This document shows positions 1 through 11,559 of a stretch of DNA of 64,000 nucleotides, one piece after another. Below the pieces are notes generated by a model, which saw nothing but the letters and a program-made list of their open reading frames with translations, made no database searches and was not told where the DNA came from. Location: contig NC_082692.2 of assembly GCF_949987515.2 (NCBI RefSeq), forward strand, positions 44,918,418-44,982,417. The letters run 5' to 3'. Position numbers and translations under genes: made by a program. Numbering within the stretch: the first letter of the stretch is position 1; every line of letters begins with the position of its first letter. The DNA is from Delphinus delphis (taxonomy: Eukaryota > Chordata > Mammalia > Artiodactyla > Delphinidae).

Positions 1-1555
1 ACATCTTTGTCTGGTTTTGGTATCAGGGTGATGGTGGCCTCGTAGAATGAGTTTGGGAGTGTTCCTCCTATATTTTGGAAGAGTTTGAGAAGGATAGGTG
101 TTAGCTTTTCTCTAAATGTTTGATAGAATTCGCCTGTGAAGCCATCTGGTCCTGGGCTTTTGATTGTTGGAAGATTTTTAATCACAGTCTCAATTTCAGT
201 GCTTGTGATGGTCTGTTTATATTTTCTATTTCTTCCTGGTTCAGTCTTGGAAGGTTGTGATTTTCTAAGAATGTGTCTATTTCTTCTAGGATGTCCATTT
301 TATTGGCATGTAGTTGCTTGTAGTAATCTCTCATGATCCTTTGTGTTTCTGCAGTGTCTGTTGTTACTCCTCCTTTTCCATTTCAATTGTATTGATTTGA
401 GTCTTCTCCCTTTTTTCTTGATGAGTCTGGCTAATGGTTTACCAATTTTGTTTATCTTCTCAAAGAAACAACTGTTAGTTTTATTGACCTTTGCTCTTGT
501 TCCCTTCATTTCTTTTTTATTTATTTCTGATCTGAAATTTATATCTTTCCTTCTGTTAACCTTGGTGTTTTTTGTTCTTCTTTCTGTAATTGCTTTAGGT
601 GTAAGGTTAGGTCGTTTACTTGAGATGTGTCTTGTTTCTTGAGGTAGGACTGTGTTGCTCTAAACTTCCCTCTTAGAACTGCTTTCACTGCATCCCATAG
701 GTTTTGGGTCGTCATGTTTTCACTGCCATTTATTTCTAAGTATTTTTTGATTTCCCCTTTGATTTCTTCAGTGATCTCTTGGTTATTAAGTAGTGTATTG
801 TTTAGCTTCTATGTGTTTGTATATTTTACAGAGTTTTTCCTGTAATTGGTATCTAGTCTCATAGCATTTTGGGCAAGAAAGATACTTGATATGATTTTAA
901 TTTTCTGAATTTACCAAGGCTTGATTTGTGACCAAAGATATGATCTATCCTGGAGGACATTCCATGAGCATTTGAGAAGAAAGTGTATTCTGTTGTTTTT
1001 GGATGGAATGTCCTGTAAATATCAATTAAGTCCATCTTGTTTAATGTATCATTGAAAGCTTGTGTTTCGTTATTTATTTTCGTTTTGGATGATCTGTCCA
1101 TAGGTGAATGTGGGGTGTTAAAGTCCCGTATTATGATTGTGTTACTGTCGATTTCCCCTTTTATGGTTGTTAGCATTTGCTTTATGTATTGAGGTGTTCC
1201 TATTTTGGGTGTATAAATATTTAAAATTGCTTTATCTTCCTCTTGGATTAATCCCTTCATCATTATGTAGTGTTCTTCTTTGCCTCTTGCAATAGTCTTT
1301 ATGTTAAAGTCTATTTTGTCTGATATGAGAATTGCTACTCCAGCTTTCTTTTGGTTTCTATTTGCATGGAATATCTTTTCCCAGCCCTTCACTTTCAGTC
1401 TGTACGTGTCTCTAGGTCTGAAGTGGGTCTCTAGTAGACAACATATATAACAAGTCTTGTTTTTGTATCCATTCAGCCAGTGTATGTCTTTTGGTTGGAG
1501 CATTTAATCCATTTATATTGAAGGTAATTATCCGTATGTATGTTCCTATTACCAG
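1..1555 (-). pseudogene. L1-A ORF2 relic (endonuclease and linker; RT begins at the window edge)
   Basis: ORF2p is the L1 endonuclease/reverse transcriptase that nicks DNA and primes cDNA at the nick. The start codon aligned with L1-B's ATG is CTG here (1553-1555). The 859-1503 stretch encodes an APE-type endonuclease with LETHFRP, RDFNTPHSP and SRIDHIFGH. The catalytic Glu and the Asp/Asn of DFN are kept. The usual SDHN near the domain end is replaced: the aligned codons around 868-880 read Ala-Gln, so the catalytic Asp-His pair is lost. Several frameshifts break the linker. The left edge corresponds to the TLIPKPDKD stretch at the start of the RT domain. It cannot encode a working protein. 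Confidence 0.88.
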
Positions 1556-1613
1556 TTTCTTATTTGTTTTGGGTTTGTTATTGTAGATCTTTTCCTTCTC
1601 TTGTGTTTCTTGC

Positions 1614-2502
1614 CTAGAGAAGTTCCTTTAGCATTTGTTTTGGAGCTGGTTTGATGGTGCTGAATTCTCTTAGTTTTTGCTTGTCTGTAAAGATTTTAAT
1701 TTCCCAGTCAAATCTGAATGAGATCCTTGCTGGGTAGAGTAATCTTTGTTGTAGGTTTTTCCCTTTCATCCATTTAAATGTGTCCTGCCACTCCCTCCTG
1801 GCTTGCAGAGTTTCTGCTGAAAGATCAGCTGTTAACCTTATGGGGATTCCCTTGTATTTTTATTTGTGTTTTTTCCTTGCTGCTTTGGATTTTTTTTTTT
1901 TGTATTTAATTTTTGATAATTGATTAATATGTGTCTTGGTGTGTTTCTCTTTGGATTTATCCTGTGTGGGACTCTCTGTAATTCCTGGAGTTGATTAACT
2001 TTTTCCTTTCCCATATTAGGGAAGTTTTCATCTGTAATCTATTCAAATATTTTCTCAGTACTTTTCTTTTTCTCTTTTTCTCCTGGGACCCCTATAATTG
2101 AAATGTTGGTGCGCTTAATGTTGTCTCAGAGTTCTCTGAGACTGTCCTCAGTTCTTTTCATTTTTTTTCTTTATCCTGCTCTGCAGTAGTTATTTCCACT
2201 ATTTTATCATCCAGGTCACTTATGTGTTCTGCCTCAGTTACTCTGCTATTGATTCCTTCTAGAGAATTTTAAATTTAATTTATTGTGCTGTTCATCATTG
2301 TTTGTTTGCTATTTAGTTCCTCTAGGTCCTTGTTAAACGTTTCTTGTATTTTCTCCATTCTATTTCCTAGATTTTGGATCATCTTTACTATCATTACTCT
2401 GAATTCTTTTTCAGGTAGACTGCCTATTTCCTCTTCATTTGTTTGGTCTGGTGGGTTTTTATCTTGCTCCTTCATCTGCTGTTTGTTTCTCTGTCTTCTC
2501 AT
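1614..2502 (-). pseudogene. L1-A ORF1 relic
   Basis: ORF1p is the trimeric RNA-binding chaperone of L1. The start ATG at 2502 opens a 75-residue frame with the lysine/glutamate-rich N-terminus and part of the coiled coil (LPEKEFRVMIVKMIQNLGN), which stops at 2275. Coiled-coil and RNA-binding parts continue in other frames. The expected stop, aligned with L1-B, is at 1614-1616, which gives about 296 codons if unbroken. At 2126-2128 the aligned tryptophan codon of the SLRDLW motif is TGA, as in L1-B. Confidence 0.82.
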
Positions 2503-4440
2503 TTGCTTAACTTACTGTGTTTGGGGTCTCCTTTTCTCAGGCTACTGGTTCTTAGTTCCTGTTGTTTTTGATGTTTGCCCCAAGGGGCTAAAGTTGGTTT
2601 AGTGGGTTGTGTAGGCTTCCTGGTGGAGGGGTCTGGTGCTTTTTTCTGATGGAGGAGGTTGGATCTTGTCTTTCTGGTGGTCAGGACCACGTCCAGTGGT
2701 GTGTTTTGGGGTGTCTGTGACCTTATTATGATTTTAGGCAGCCTCTCTGCTAATGGGTAGGGTTGTGTTCCTGTCTTGCTAGTTGTTTGACATAGGGTGT
2801 ACAGCACTGTAGCTTGCTGGTCATTGAGTCGAGTTGGGTCTTAGCACTGAGATGGAGATCTCTGGGAGAGCTTTCGCCATTTGATTTTACATGGAGCCAG
2901 GAGGTCTCTTGTGGACCAATGTCTTGAATTCGGCTCTCCCACCTCAGAGGCACAGGCCTGACACCCGCCCAGAGCACCACAACCCTGTTAGTCACATGGC
3001 TCAGAAGAAAAGGGAGAAAAGAAAGAAAGAAAGAAAGAAAAAATAAAGTTATTAAAATAAAAAATATTTATTAAAAATTAAAAAATTAAAAAGTAAAAAA
3101 AAGAAAGAAGAAGAAAAATATCAGACAGAACACTAGGACAAATGATAAAAGCAAAGGTATACAGACAAAATCACACAAAGAAGCATACACATAAAGAAAA
3201 AAAGGAGAAACATATGTATATCATTGCTCCTAAAGTCCACCACCTTAATTTTGGGATGATTCGTTGTCTATTCGGGTATTTCACAGATGCAGGGTACATC
3301 AAGTTGATTGTGGAGATTTAATTGGCTGCTTCTGAGGCTGCTGGGAGAGATTTCCCTTTCTCTTCTTTGTTCACACAGCTCCTGGGGTTCAAGTTTGGAT
3401 TAGGTCCTGCTTCTGCACGTTGGTCTCCTGAGGGCATCTGTTCTTCTCTCAGACAGGATGGGGTTAAAGTAATAGCTGATTAGGGGGCTTTGCCTCAGTC
3501 AGGCCACAGGGAGGGATGGGTACGGAATGCAGGGGGAGGCGAGCCTGCGGCAGCAGAGGCCAGCGTGACGTTGCAACAGCTTGAGGCATGCCGTGTGTTC
3601 TCCCAGGGAAGTTGTCCCTGGATCACGGGACCCTGGCAGTGGCGGGCTGCACAGGCTCCTGGGAGGGGAGGTGTGGATAGTGACCTGTGCTTGCACACAG
3701 GCTTCTTGGTTGCTGCAGCAGCAGCCTTAGCGTTTCATGCCCATCTCTGTTGTCCACGTTGATAGCCGTGGCTCATGCCCATCCCTGGAGCTTGTTTAGG
3801 TGGTACTCTGAATCCCCTCTCCTCACGAACCCTGAAACAATGGTCTCTTGCCTCTTAGGCAGGTCCAGACTTTTTCCTGGACTCCCTCCTGGCTAGCTGT
3901 GGCACACTAGCCCCCTTCAGGCTGTGTTCATGCCGCCAACCCCATTCCTCTCCCTGTGATCTGACCTCTGAAGCTGGAACCTCAGCTCCCAGCCCCCACC
4001 CGCCCTGGCGGGTGAGCAGAGAAACCTCTCAGGCCGGTGAGGGCTGGTCGGCATGGATCCTCTGTGTGGGAATCTCTTCGTTTTGCCCTCTGCACCCGTG
4101 TTGCTGTGCTCTCCTCCGTGGCTCTGAAGCTTCCCCGCCCCCCGCCCCGTCAACCTCCTCTCTGCCAGTAAAGGGGCTTCCTAGTGTGTGGAAACTTTTC
4201 CTCCTTCACAGCTCTCTCCCAGTGGTGCAGGTCCCATCCCTATTCTTTTGTCTCTGTTTTTTCTTTTTTCTTTTGCCTTACCCAGGTACGTGGGGAGTTT
4301 TTTGCCTTTTGGGAGGTCTGAGGTCTTCTGCCAGCGTTCAGTAGGTGTTCTGTAGGAGTTGTTCGCATGTAGATGTATTTCTCATGTATTAGTGGGGATG
4401 AAGGCAATCTCCACATCTCACTCCTCTACCATCTTGAAGG
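2503..4440 (-). promoter_or_regulatory. L1-A 5' UTR / decayed internal promoter region
   Basis: This segment lies upstream of ORF1 on the minus strand and matches the L1-B 5' UTR along its length. It includes a GAAA-rich stretch (about 3018-3045), an AT-rich block (3045-3240) and a GC-rich block (3480-4240). Where L1-B has CG dinucleotides this copy often has TG or CA, the mark of methylated-CpG decay. The element ends with the complement of AAGATGG near 4430-4436. L1 5' UTRs normally hold a pol II promoter; activity here is doubtful. Confidence 0.7.
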
Positions 4441-4445
4441 TTTCT

Positions 4446-6290
4446 CCTAAATATTAACTTTAAAATCAACTTATCTGTATCTGTGGAAAAACTTACTGGC
4501 ATTATTTTGTGATTGAAGTAAATTTACAGATTAACTTAGGAAGAATTGATATCTTTATGTTTAGTCTTCCTATTCAAAAACATTGTGTCTTTTCATTTGT
4601 TCAAGTCTACTGTTTTATATTTCAGAAATAATATAAAAATTTCCTCATATAAGTGTGCATATCTCTTTTTATCTTATAACAAAGTATTTTTCTTTGTTAT
4701 TTTTCTGTAAATTGCCTTTTCTTTCATTATATATTCTAACTAGCTATTGTTTGTACATTAGAGAGCTATTGGTTTCTGTATATTAAAATTAGGGTTTCAT
4801 TGCTAAATTCTGTAATTGTTTGTATTGCTTTTCCATTGATTCTCTTGGTTTTTCTAGATATTTCTGTCATCTGCAAATAGAAATAGTTTTATTTCTGTCT
4901 TTGAAAGTTTTCTGCCTTTACTTGCTTCCTTTTGCCTGTTGTATCTTGTATCTAATTACTGTCAAATATTTTAGGTCTATCTTATTTTTAGTCTCCACAA
5001 ATTAGGTATTAGTATTATATTATACCATCCCTTCAAAACAACATTAAGTAAGATTTATTATTTTATTTTTAAAAAACTAGTTAGGATAAATTCTTATTTC
5101 AGTGTGTTTTAAACTTTCTTTTAAAAATTTAAGTATTTAAGTTTAGAAATTCCTCTCTAAGAACTATTTGAACCACATTTTCCAAGTTTGGATGAGTAGT
5201 ATTTTCCTTATTACTTAGTTCTATTTTCTAACTACCATTATTATATCTTATTTGATTAATAAATTATATAAAATTTATAAAAATTATATAAAGTTTTAAA
5301 ATGACCAAATACATCGTTTTAAAAATATATTTTTGTTTTTTATTTCCAACTTAATTTTATTTTGATAAGAGGATATCATCTATATAGTAACACAGTTTTG
5401 TTTGTGTTTTGTTGAGACTTGGTTTAAAGTCAAGATAATAAATATTGTAAATATTCCATGTGCTTTCTTTATGTAGTTGCTAATTACTGAGTGTTGGATT
5501 CTAGGTATATCAGTAGTTCAAATTTGCTAAGTATGTTACTTATCCCTCTATTTTTCCCTACTTGAGCTCTCTTTTACTAAGAATAGTGTTTAAAATCTTA
5601 TAGTATGAATATTCTTCCGAATCTACCAATTATTTCTTTACCCATATATTGAAGTTGTATCATTATTTACATACTGACTTAGGATTTTAATTTCTTCCTG
5701 GTTAAAGATTTGTATTAACATATATTTATTAATATATTGTGAATCTCTTCATCCCTAAAAATGCTTTTTGCCTGAAAGTAGAAGTTTATGATCCTTATCT
5801 GACATAATAATCACCTAGGGAACTTTTAAAAACATCCATGCTCAGTTCCAAACTCTAGAAATTCTGAGTTAATTGGTGTGAGAGATTGGTAATTTAAAAA
5901 ATTTCTCCAAATTATTCCAACATGCAACTAGGTTTCAGAGCTACTAGATTTTTTTTTTTTTTAATTAATAGAGAGTTACAGTGGTTTTAGTTTGGTTAAT
6001 TTTTACCCGGATAGTTTCTCCATCCTTTAACTTTCTAACTTTCTCTGTCCTTGGTGTTTTAACATTTGTCTTTCTTGAGTTGCATAGAGCTGGATTGTTT
6101 TTTTTAATTACCAGCTTTAAATTGTCTATCTTTTCACTGGCTGGTTTTGTCCATTTACTTTTACTGTCATTCCTAATATTTTGGATTTATTTCTATGACC
6201 TTACTGAGTACTTTCACTGGACACTGCTTCTTTTTTATGCCCCCTTTTCCTTCCACTCTAATTTTCTGTCTTCCAAAATTATTGCAGTTA
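4446..6290 (-). mobile_element. Old L1 fragment, ORF2 region
   Basis: Degenerate L1 sequence on the minus strand. Near 4865 the complement of the FADD-encoding stretch is visible (tctgtcatctgcaaatag). Further right come linker and endonuclease regions, including the beta-strand region around 5990-6190. No open frame of useful length remains. A MER5A-like segment interrupts it at about 5775-5950. Divergence is far higher than in L1-A, which places it in an older mammalian L1M-type layer. Subfamily not assigned. Confidence 0.65.
5775..5950. mobile_element. MER5A-like hAT fragment
   Basis: The phrase around 5807-5835 (aataatcacctagggaac) and the later match to the second half of the MER5A family suggest a short non-autonomous hAT-Charlie element inserted in the old L1. 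The ends are too worn to define terminal inverted repeats or an 8-bp target duplication. Confidence 0.5.
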
Positions 6291-6299
6291 AAATTTTAA

Positions 6300-6925
6300 T
6301 TATTTATTTATTTTTTCATTTATTAAATATAATTGATAAATAAAAATTATTTATTTTTACAGTGTACAACACGATGTTTTGCTATATGTATCAAATATAA
6401 TCACAATGTAATTATTCTAAAATGATGTAACAAGCTAATTAACATATCCATCACCTCATATACATATATATGAATATATATATATATTTTTGTAGTGAAG
6501 ACATTTCAGATCCACTCTCTTAACATATTTTAAGATTATAATACAGTATTACTAACTAGAGTCACCACTCTGTGGATTAGAACTCCAGCACTTATTCACC
6601 CTGCATAACTGAAACTTTTTACCCTGTGACCAATATCTCTCCATTCCCCTCTCCTGCCAGCCCCTGGCAACTACTGTGCTGCTCTCTGCTTCTGTGAGTG
6701 AGACTTTTTTAGATTCCACATATAAGAGGTCATACAGTATTTATCTTTCTCTGTCTGACTTGTTTCACTTAGCATAATGTCTTCCAGGTTTATCCATGTT
6801 GTAAATGACAGAATTTCTTTAAAAAAAAACTGAATAAGATTCCATTATATGTATACCACATTTTCTTTATCCATTCATCTGTTGATGGACATTTAGATTG
6901 ATTCTATGTCTTGGCTATTAAAGGA
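6300..6925 (-). mobile_element. Old L1 3' end
   Basis: The minus strand carries the 3' UTR and last part of ORF2 of an old L1. Recognisable blocks are the 'vaulted' 3' UTR near 6420-6680, the region beginning tttcacttagcataatg near 6765, and the complement of the SIDEWIK-type ORF2 end (ccattcatctgttgatgg) near 6870. It contains a short TA-rich run near 6460-6485. It breaks at about 6925 and is followed by ORF1 sequence, so either an internal deletion or two separate insertions lie here. Confidence 0.72.
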
Positions 6926-6934
6926 TTCCCTGTG

Positions 6935-7185
6935 TTTCCTGGACCTGGATGTCTGTTTCCTTTTCCAGATTAGAGGAGTTTTCAGCTATTATGGCTTCAA
7001 TTATGTTCTCTGCCCCCTTCTCTTTATCTTCTCCTTTTAGGGCCCCTATAATGCGAATGTTAGTACACTTGATGTTGTCCCAGAGGTCTCTTAAATTGTC
7101 TTCCTTTCTTTTTATTCTTTATTCCTTTTTTCTGTTCAGCTTTAAGATTTCCACTACTCTGTCTTCCAGCTCACTGTGAGTCATA
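6935..7185 (-). pseudogene. Old L1 ORF1 fragment
   Basis: On the minus strand this encodes pieces of the ORF1 coiled coil and the start of the RNA-binding domain. The plus-strand text at 7040-7095 is the complement of the motif around SLRDLWDNIK. The tryptophan codon is intact here (TGG at 7080-7082), unlike in L1-A and L1-B. The downstream coiled-coil end is near 7170. Only a fragment remains. Confidence 0.68.
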
Positions 7186-7590
7186 TCTGTAAATTAAACT
7201 TTTCTCATAGACACATTAAAAAAGTAAAAATAAATAGGTAAAACTAATTGTAATAATATATTTTTATTGAACCTAATATATCCAAAATGTCATTTCAACA
7301 TGTAGTCAATATAAAAAATTATCAATATTTTACATTCTTCTTTTCATACTAGGACTTCAAAATCTGGTATATATTTTACACTTACAGCACATATCAACTT
7401 GGAAGCTAATTTTCATCAGAAATTCTTGATCTCTATTTAGATTTCATAAAGTTTATAGTTGAAAAACAACTGAATTAAGTATTAGTCTTTAAAATTAAAT
7501 TAAATTAAATTATAGATTTCATTTCTTAGCTGCATTAGTCAAATTCCAAATGCCCAGTGGTCACACATGCTGCTGGACAGTGTAGCCCTA
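7185..7590. mobile_element. Non-autonomous DNA transposon relic (MER33-like)
   Basis: The whole segment resembles an old mammalian hAT-type element: an AT-rich core with 'ccaaaatgtcatttcaacat' near 7282 and an end containing 'tggacagtgtagccc' near 7574. I recognise the family but am not certain of its name. No coding potential. Confidence 0.5.
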
Positions 7591-7805
7591 GAGTCTGATT
7601 TTCATCACCTGCCTATATCTACCACTTGCTAGTTATTTGGGCTTGTTAGTTAACTTGTTTAAGCCTTGGTTTCCTTATTTGTAAAATAGTCTAATAATAT
7701 AACCTAGTTTATAGGAATATTTTGAACATTAAATCAGATAATCTGTGTAACACACTTAATGCAGTGCCTCCCACATATATGTGCTCATTGATAGTTATTA
7801 CTGAT
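7590..7805 (+). repeat. MIR SINE
   Basis: The core and tail of a mammalian-wide interspersed repeat are readable: ttggtttccttatttgtaaa (7669-7688), then the block ending agtgcctcccacatatatg and the tail near 7795. The tRNA-like head is mostly lost. Ancient and inactive. Confidence 0.7.
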
Positions 7806-8019
7806 ATTTAGGAATCTAGGAATGGGAACTAGAATGGGGTTGGGAAGAATGGCAAAATCTGTTCTGAGCACCCTGATTTTGAAGTGAAGATGGGAGATCT
7901 TAACGGGTTAGAAGAAACAGATTAGGATTCAGGTGAAAGACTTGGGCCCAGAGAAATCACAGGGGAATGAAGGCTTGTGGACACTCTCATGACCACTATC
8001 AATCACCCACTTTTCTCTC

Positions 8020-8160
8020 TTTCCTGGAAGACTGTGAACTATTTCATGTCTCTTAGATGCAATTGAGAAACTTAATTTTTTAATTTAGTTTTAACTACTG
8101 GAAATTGTGCCTGCACATAGTAGGCATTTAAGAAATGTCTATTGAATTGAACAAATTGAA
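8020..8160 (+). repeat. L2 LINE 3' end
   Basis: The L2 3' tail is visible: gaagactgtgaactatttcatg, then tgcacatagtaggcatttaa near 8113 and a run towards ttgaattgaac. Ancient relic without coding potential. Confidence 0.65.
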
Positions 8161-8943
8161 CTCAACAAGAGACTAAATGAAACAAGAGAATAGAGAATTG
8201 AATACCTAATCATATGTTTTAAGGTAATGTCATAGTTCAAATTAATATTTTGGCATACTCTCAGATATACCTTAGAAATGAATAAAAAGCATCAATTTTG
8301 TGGTAAAAGTTTGGTGTATAGAAGGTACTCCAAGATGTTAGAAAATAATATCATTCTCAAAAGGGCACTGTGTTTTAATTCAAAATAATACAGTCTTTTA
8401 AAAAATCTCTTCTCATTATTTGCATTTTTAAGGCAATCTCTATGCCTTTGAGAGTTTGAAGACTGTGAAAGTCATATAAAATGTACAAAAGAAATTACCC
8501 AACACACCTCCCTCTGAGCAAATCTTTCTCTCAAGAGGTACACATCAGAGAATTTTATTAGTGGACGACAAGGAGGCAGTCTCATTAGTGTGACGTCACG
8601 TCCCCATTTGGTGACACTTTTCTGCAGCATTCTTCAGGCCATCTCGTTTGACACTTTGGAATGGCTGCCAAGTCCTTCCCTGCTCTCTATAAAAAAGGCT
8701 GTCACTCACAGGGCATCCCTCACTTCAGGTAGGGAACAGAGATTAATGACTTTGGAATGGAAAAGAGAACAACCATCAAAAGGACTTTTAATACCAGGAG
8801 AATTATAGGAGAATAATTAAATCAAATAAAATAAGAATATAAATAGACTGTATTACAAGCTGCATTTGTGAAAAGGGTTCATATCAGTTGAAGTTTTTGT
8901 TACCTGGGAAGGGTAATAAAAAGAAATAAAATAGACTAAAAAT
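8161..8943. other. Unrecognised AT-rich spacer
   Basis: No repeat or gene is recognised. The open frames here are short and lack any family resemblance. A palindromic CRE-like tgacgtca occurs at 8591-8598, but nothing else marks a promoter. Confidence 0.5.
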
Positions 8944-8952
8944 GGTCACCCT
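8944..8952 (+). repeat. Left target-site duplication of the CHR SINE
   Basis: ggtcaccct, identical to 9172-9180 on the other side of the element. Confidence 0.9.
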
Positions 8953-9171
8953 TGGGCTTCCCTGATGGCGCAGTGGTTGAGAGTCCACCTGCCGATGCAG
9001 GGGACACGGGTTCGTGTCCCGGTCCGGGAAGATCCCACATGCCGCGCAGCGGCTAGGCCCGTGAGCCATGGCCGCTGAGCCTGCGCATCCGGAACCTGTG
9101 CTCCGCAACGGGAGAGGCCACAACAGTGAGAGGCCCGCGTACCACCCCCCCCCAGAGAAAAACAAAACAAA
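8953..9171 (+). mobile_element. CHR-type tRNA-derived SINE with target duplication
   Basis: A complete SINE beginning gggcttccctgatggcgcag and ending in an A-rich tail. It has a tRNA-like head with A and B boxes, a GC-rich body and an A-rich end (9155-9171). The exact 9-bp sequence ggtcaccct flanks it at 8944-8952 and 9172-9180 and is the target-site duplication. This family is very common in whales and dolphins and is the main reason for calling the host a cetacean. CpG sites are largely kept, which suggests a fairly recent insertion. Confidence 0.93.
8966..9019 (+). promoter_or_regulatory. SINE internal pol III promoter (A and B boxes)
   Basis: The A box is tggcgcagtgg at 8966-8976, matching the tRNA consensus, and the B box is ggttcgtgtcc at 9009-9019. 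Spacing of about 33 bp fits a tRNA-derived SINE. Both boxes look functional by sequence, though chromosomal SINE copies are usually silent. Confidence 0.8.
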
Positions 9172-9180
9172 GGTCACCCT
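9172..9180 (+). repeat. Right target-site duplication of the CHR SINE
   Basis: ggtcaccct, identical to 8944-8952. Confidence 0.9.
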
Positions 9181-9764
9181 CGAGAATCTATTTTCAACTT
9201 TTTGGCAGGATTCCCCTGTGGCTGCTGATGCCTGTATAATGTGTCTCATTCTGCCTCTTTTTTCAACTTCAATTCTGCTTTACAAGTAAGATTTCTGATA
9301 GTCCTTCCCCCAACCTTAGAGCAGCTTTCATTTATCATTTAATTTAGTGGTTAAAGAAATGAGACAAGCAAGCCTCTGTATCTGGGGCTGATATTTTTAG
9401 GCTTCTGATAGGTGGCCTTTTAAGGTCAAATACTCTAAGATGAATCAAGAGTGTTTGAAGGGACAGATCCCATTTAATCTAAATTAGAAGGTGCTGGAAA
9501 CAGGAATTAGAATTGTAGAAAAGGACTTTTAAGAAATAAACATAACCTTGTACCCACACATTCACAAATATGTGGCTGGTGGCAATGGGAATGTAGTAAT
9601 TTTGCATTATTGTGTTTCATAAACTTCTTAAGTGCAAGGCATACTGATAACATATGTATCTTTTGCAAAAGAATGACCAGTTTTCTTATAAAGGTCTTTT
9701 GAATTTACAATTCTTAAATGGAATATTTTTGATTCTATGAATCTCATATTGCCTTACCATTATT
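9181..9764. other. Unrecognised sequence
   Basis: Ordinary AT-rich sequence. I see no gene, RNA or named repeat. Confidence 0.5.
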
Positions 9765-11020
9765 GTTAATTCAACAAATATTAATAAGGGCTTAATATAT
9801 TCAGAGCACTGTTCTAGGCACTGGGTTTAGAATGAATAAAGGTGACATGGTGATTTGCTATGGGGTTAAGAGTGTAGTAGGGGCAGATGTGCAATAGACA
9901 AGTAAATAAACTATAAAGAACTTATAAAAAGAAAGAATAAGAGACCTGAGATATGCTCAGAAAATTAGAGATATTTAATCTAAAATATATAAGATAATAA
10001 GAAACTAATCAGGTAGAGAGCCTGGTGGATGGGACAGGGGTGAGAGCTCACTTTAGAGAGAATGACATTGGGGACATTTGTTACATAGCAATAGATAACT
10101 AATACGCCATTATGGTCTTCCCACTCAACAAGTGGCCTCCCCTCTGGGATTTGTTCAATGATTTATGATTTATAATGGTAATTGTGGAGCTCCCAGACAG
10201 GAGAGACCATGATTTACTCCAGGAAATAAAAGTTCATGTGATCATAGTTCACAAGTGAGGAGAGTGGCATAGGTGAGGTTGGAGATGTGGGTAGAGAGTT
10301 ATGAGTTTGTTATTGAGATTGTTAAGTGTCATGTTCCTGGATGATTTTTCTGGCAACTGTATGGGGAATACAGTGGAGGGAAAAAATCTGAAAAAGGGAC
10401 GTGTTGCAGTACAGGTGGGTGGAATTTGACACAAAGTGCATGGATTCAAGACATATTTTGGAGGTAGGCTCTAGAGGACTTGTTGTTGAATTGCATGTGG
10501 ATGGAGGTTCAGGGAGAGGGAGAAATTACAGAGAACATCCCAGTTAGTTTCAGGCTTGAGTATCTAGGTAGATGGGAATGCCTGAGACAGTAATTTGTTT
10601 GAAAATTAAAAGTTATTCCTTAGACATGTGAAGTTTAATATATATGTATGACAAGTAGAGCTCTCAAGCTGACAGTTGGGTATTTGAATCTGGAGGCATA
10701 AGTATGAGATTCTTTGGCATTTATAGGTATTTTCATATGTTGGGAGTTGATGAGTGATTTTCAGGAGAGAGAAGAGATGTCCTTGGGCCCTGAGAAATGG
10801 CAATATTTAGAAAGCAGGTAGAAGAGAAGGAGTCAGGAAAGGAGACTGAGGGGAAGTGGCCTGAATGGTAGGAGGAAGAGTGTGATGGTGTGGTGTCCTA
10901 GGAAGCAAGGGAGGAGAGGATTTTGATAAGGAGAGAGTGATTACCAGATTGAATATGAGATGGAATAAGATGAGGATAGGAAAATGTCCAGTGGAAATGG
11001 CAAAACATGTGGTATTTAGT
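9765..11020 (-). repeat. L2 LINE, antisense, degenerate
   Basis: The L2 3' end is read in antisense at 9765-9850 (cactgttctaggcactggg near 9808). Purine-rich text typical of antisense L2 follows to about 11020, with a good stretch at 10835-10960. A short foreign segment at about 10055-10110 (caatagataactaatacg) matches the tail of another old repeat, whose other end type is seen at 44260-44470. No L2 open frame survives. Confidence 0.6.
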
Positions 11021-11071
11021 ATTAATTGCTAAAAGTAATATCAATGGAATAATAGAGTCAAAACTTAACTA

Positions 11072-11533
11072 CAGATCTTCCTCAAGAAGATGGATTTACA
11101 CCCCTATAAACCCATCATAAGTTGAAAATACTGTAAGTCAAAAATGCATCTAATCTACCTACTGAACGTCACAGCTTAGCCCAGCCTACCTAAAATGTAC
11201 ACAGCACACTGACATTAGCCTGCAGTTGGGCAAAATCACCTAACACAAAGCTTATTTTATAATGAAGTGTTGAAACTCTCATGTAATTTATTGAATAATG
11301 TACTGAAGGTGAAAAACAGAATGTTTGTGAAGGTACAGAGTGGTTGTAAGTGTACCAGTTGTTCACCCTCACAATGGTGTGGCTGACAGGAAGCTGCTGC
11401 ATTGTACTGCATATCACTAGCCATGGGAAAGATCAAAATTCAAAGTACAGTTTCTACTGAATGCATATCACTTTCACACCATTGTAAAGCTGAAAAATGA
11501 TGAGTTGAACCATTGTAGGTTAGGGACCGAGTG
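11072..11533. mobile_element. Tigger-type DNA transposon (MER2-like) with TA target duplication
   Basis: A 462-bp non-autonomous mariner/Tigger relative. The left end reads cagatcttcctcaag and the right end gttagggaccgagtg, which are weakly inverted copies of each other. The internal text around 11225-11285 and 11455-11515 fits the family. TA dinucleotides flank it at 11070-11071 and 11534-11535, as expected for Tc1/mariner insertion. It sits inside antisense L2-like sequence. Confidence 0.75.
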
Positions 11534-11559
11534 TAGGCGGGTTAAGGCAAAAATGAAAC

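Larger units (their letters stand above)
1..4440 (-). mobile_element. L1-A: 5' half of a long L1 retrotransposon, cut by the window edge
   Basis: Read on the minus strand, this is an L1 from its 5' end near 4440 to the start of the reverse transcriptase domain at base 1; the rest lies left of the window. Order: GC-rich 5' UTR (2503-4440), ORF1 (1614-2502), a spacer of about 60 bp, then ORF2 endonuclease and linker. It is clearly related to L1-B at 31790-39376, whose matching part is 34464-39366, but it has lost many CpG sites in the 5' UTR and has more small indels, so it looks older. No target duplication can be checked because the 3' end is outside the window. Confidence 0.93.

Noticed and set aside
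136..642. Plus-strand open frames of 66 and 99 codons
   Set aside because: They are antisense to L1-A ORF2 and have no independent support.
8590..8600. CRE-like palindrome tgacgtca as a promoter mark
   Set aside because: A single 8-bp site in a spacer without a TATA box, CpG island or following gene.
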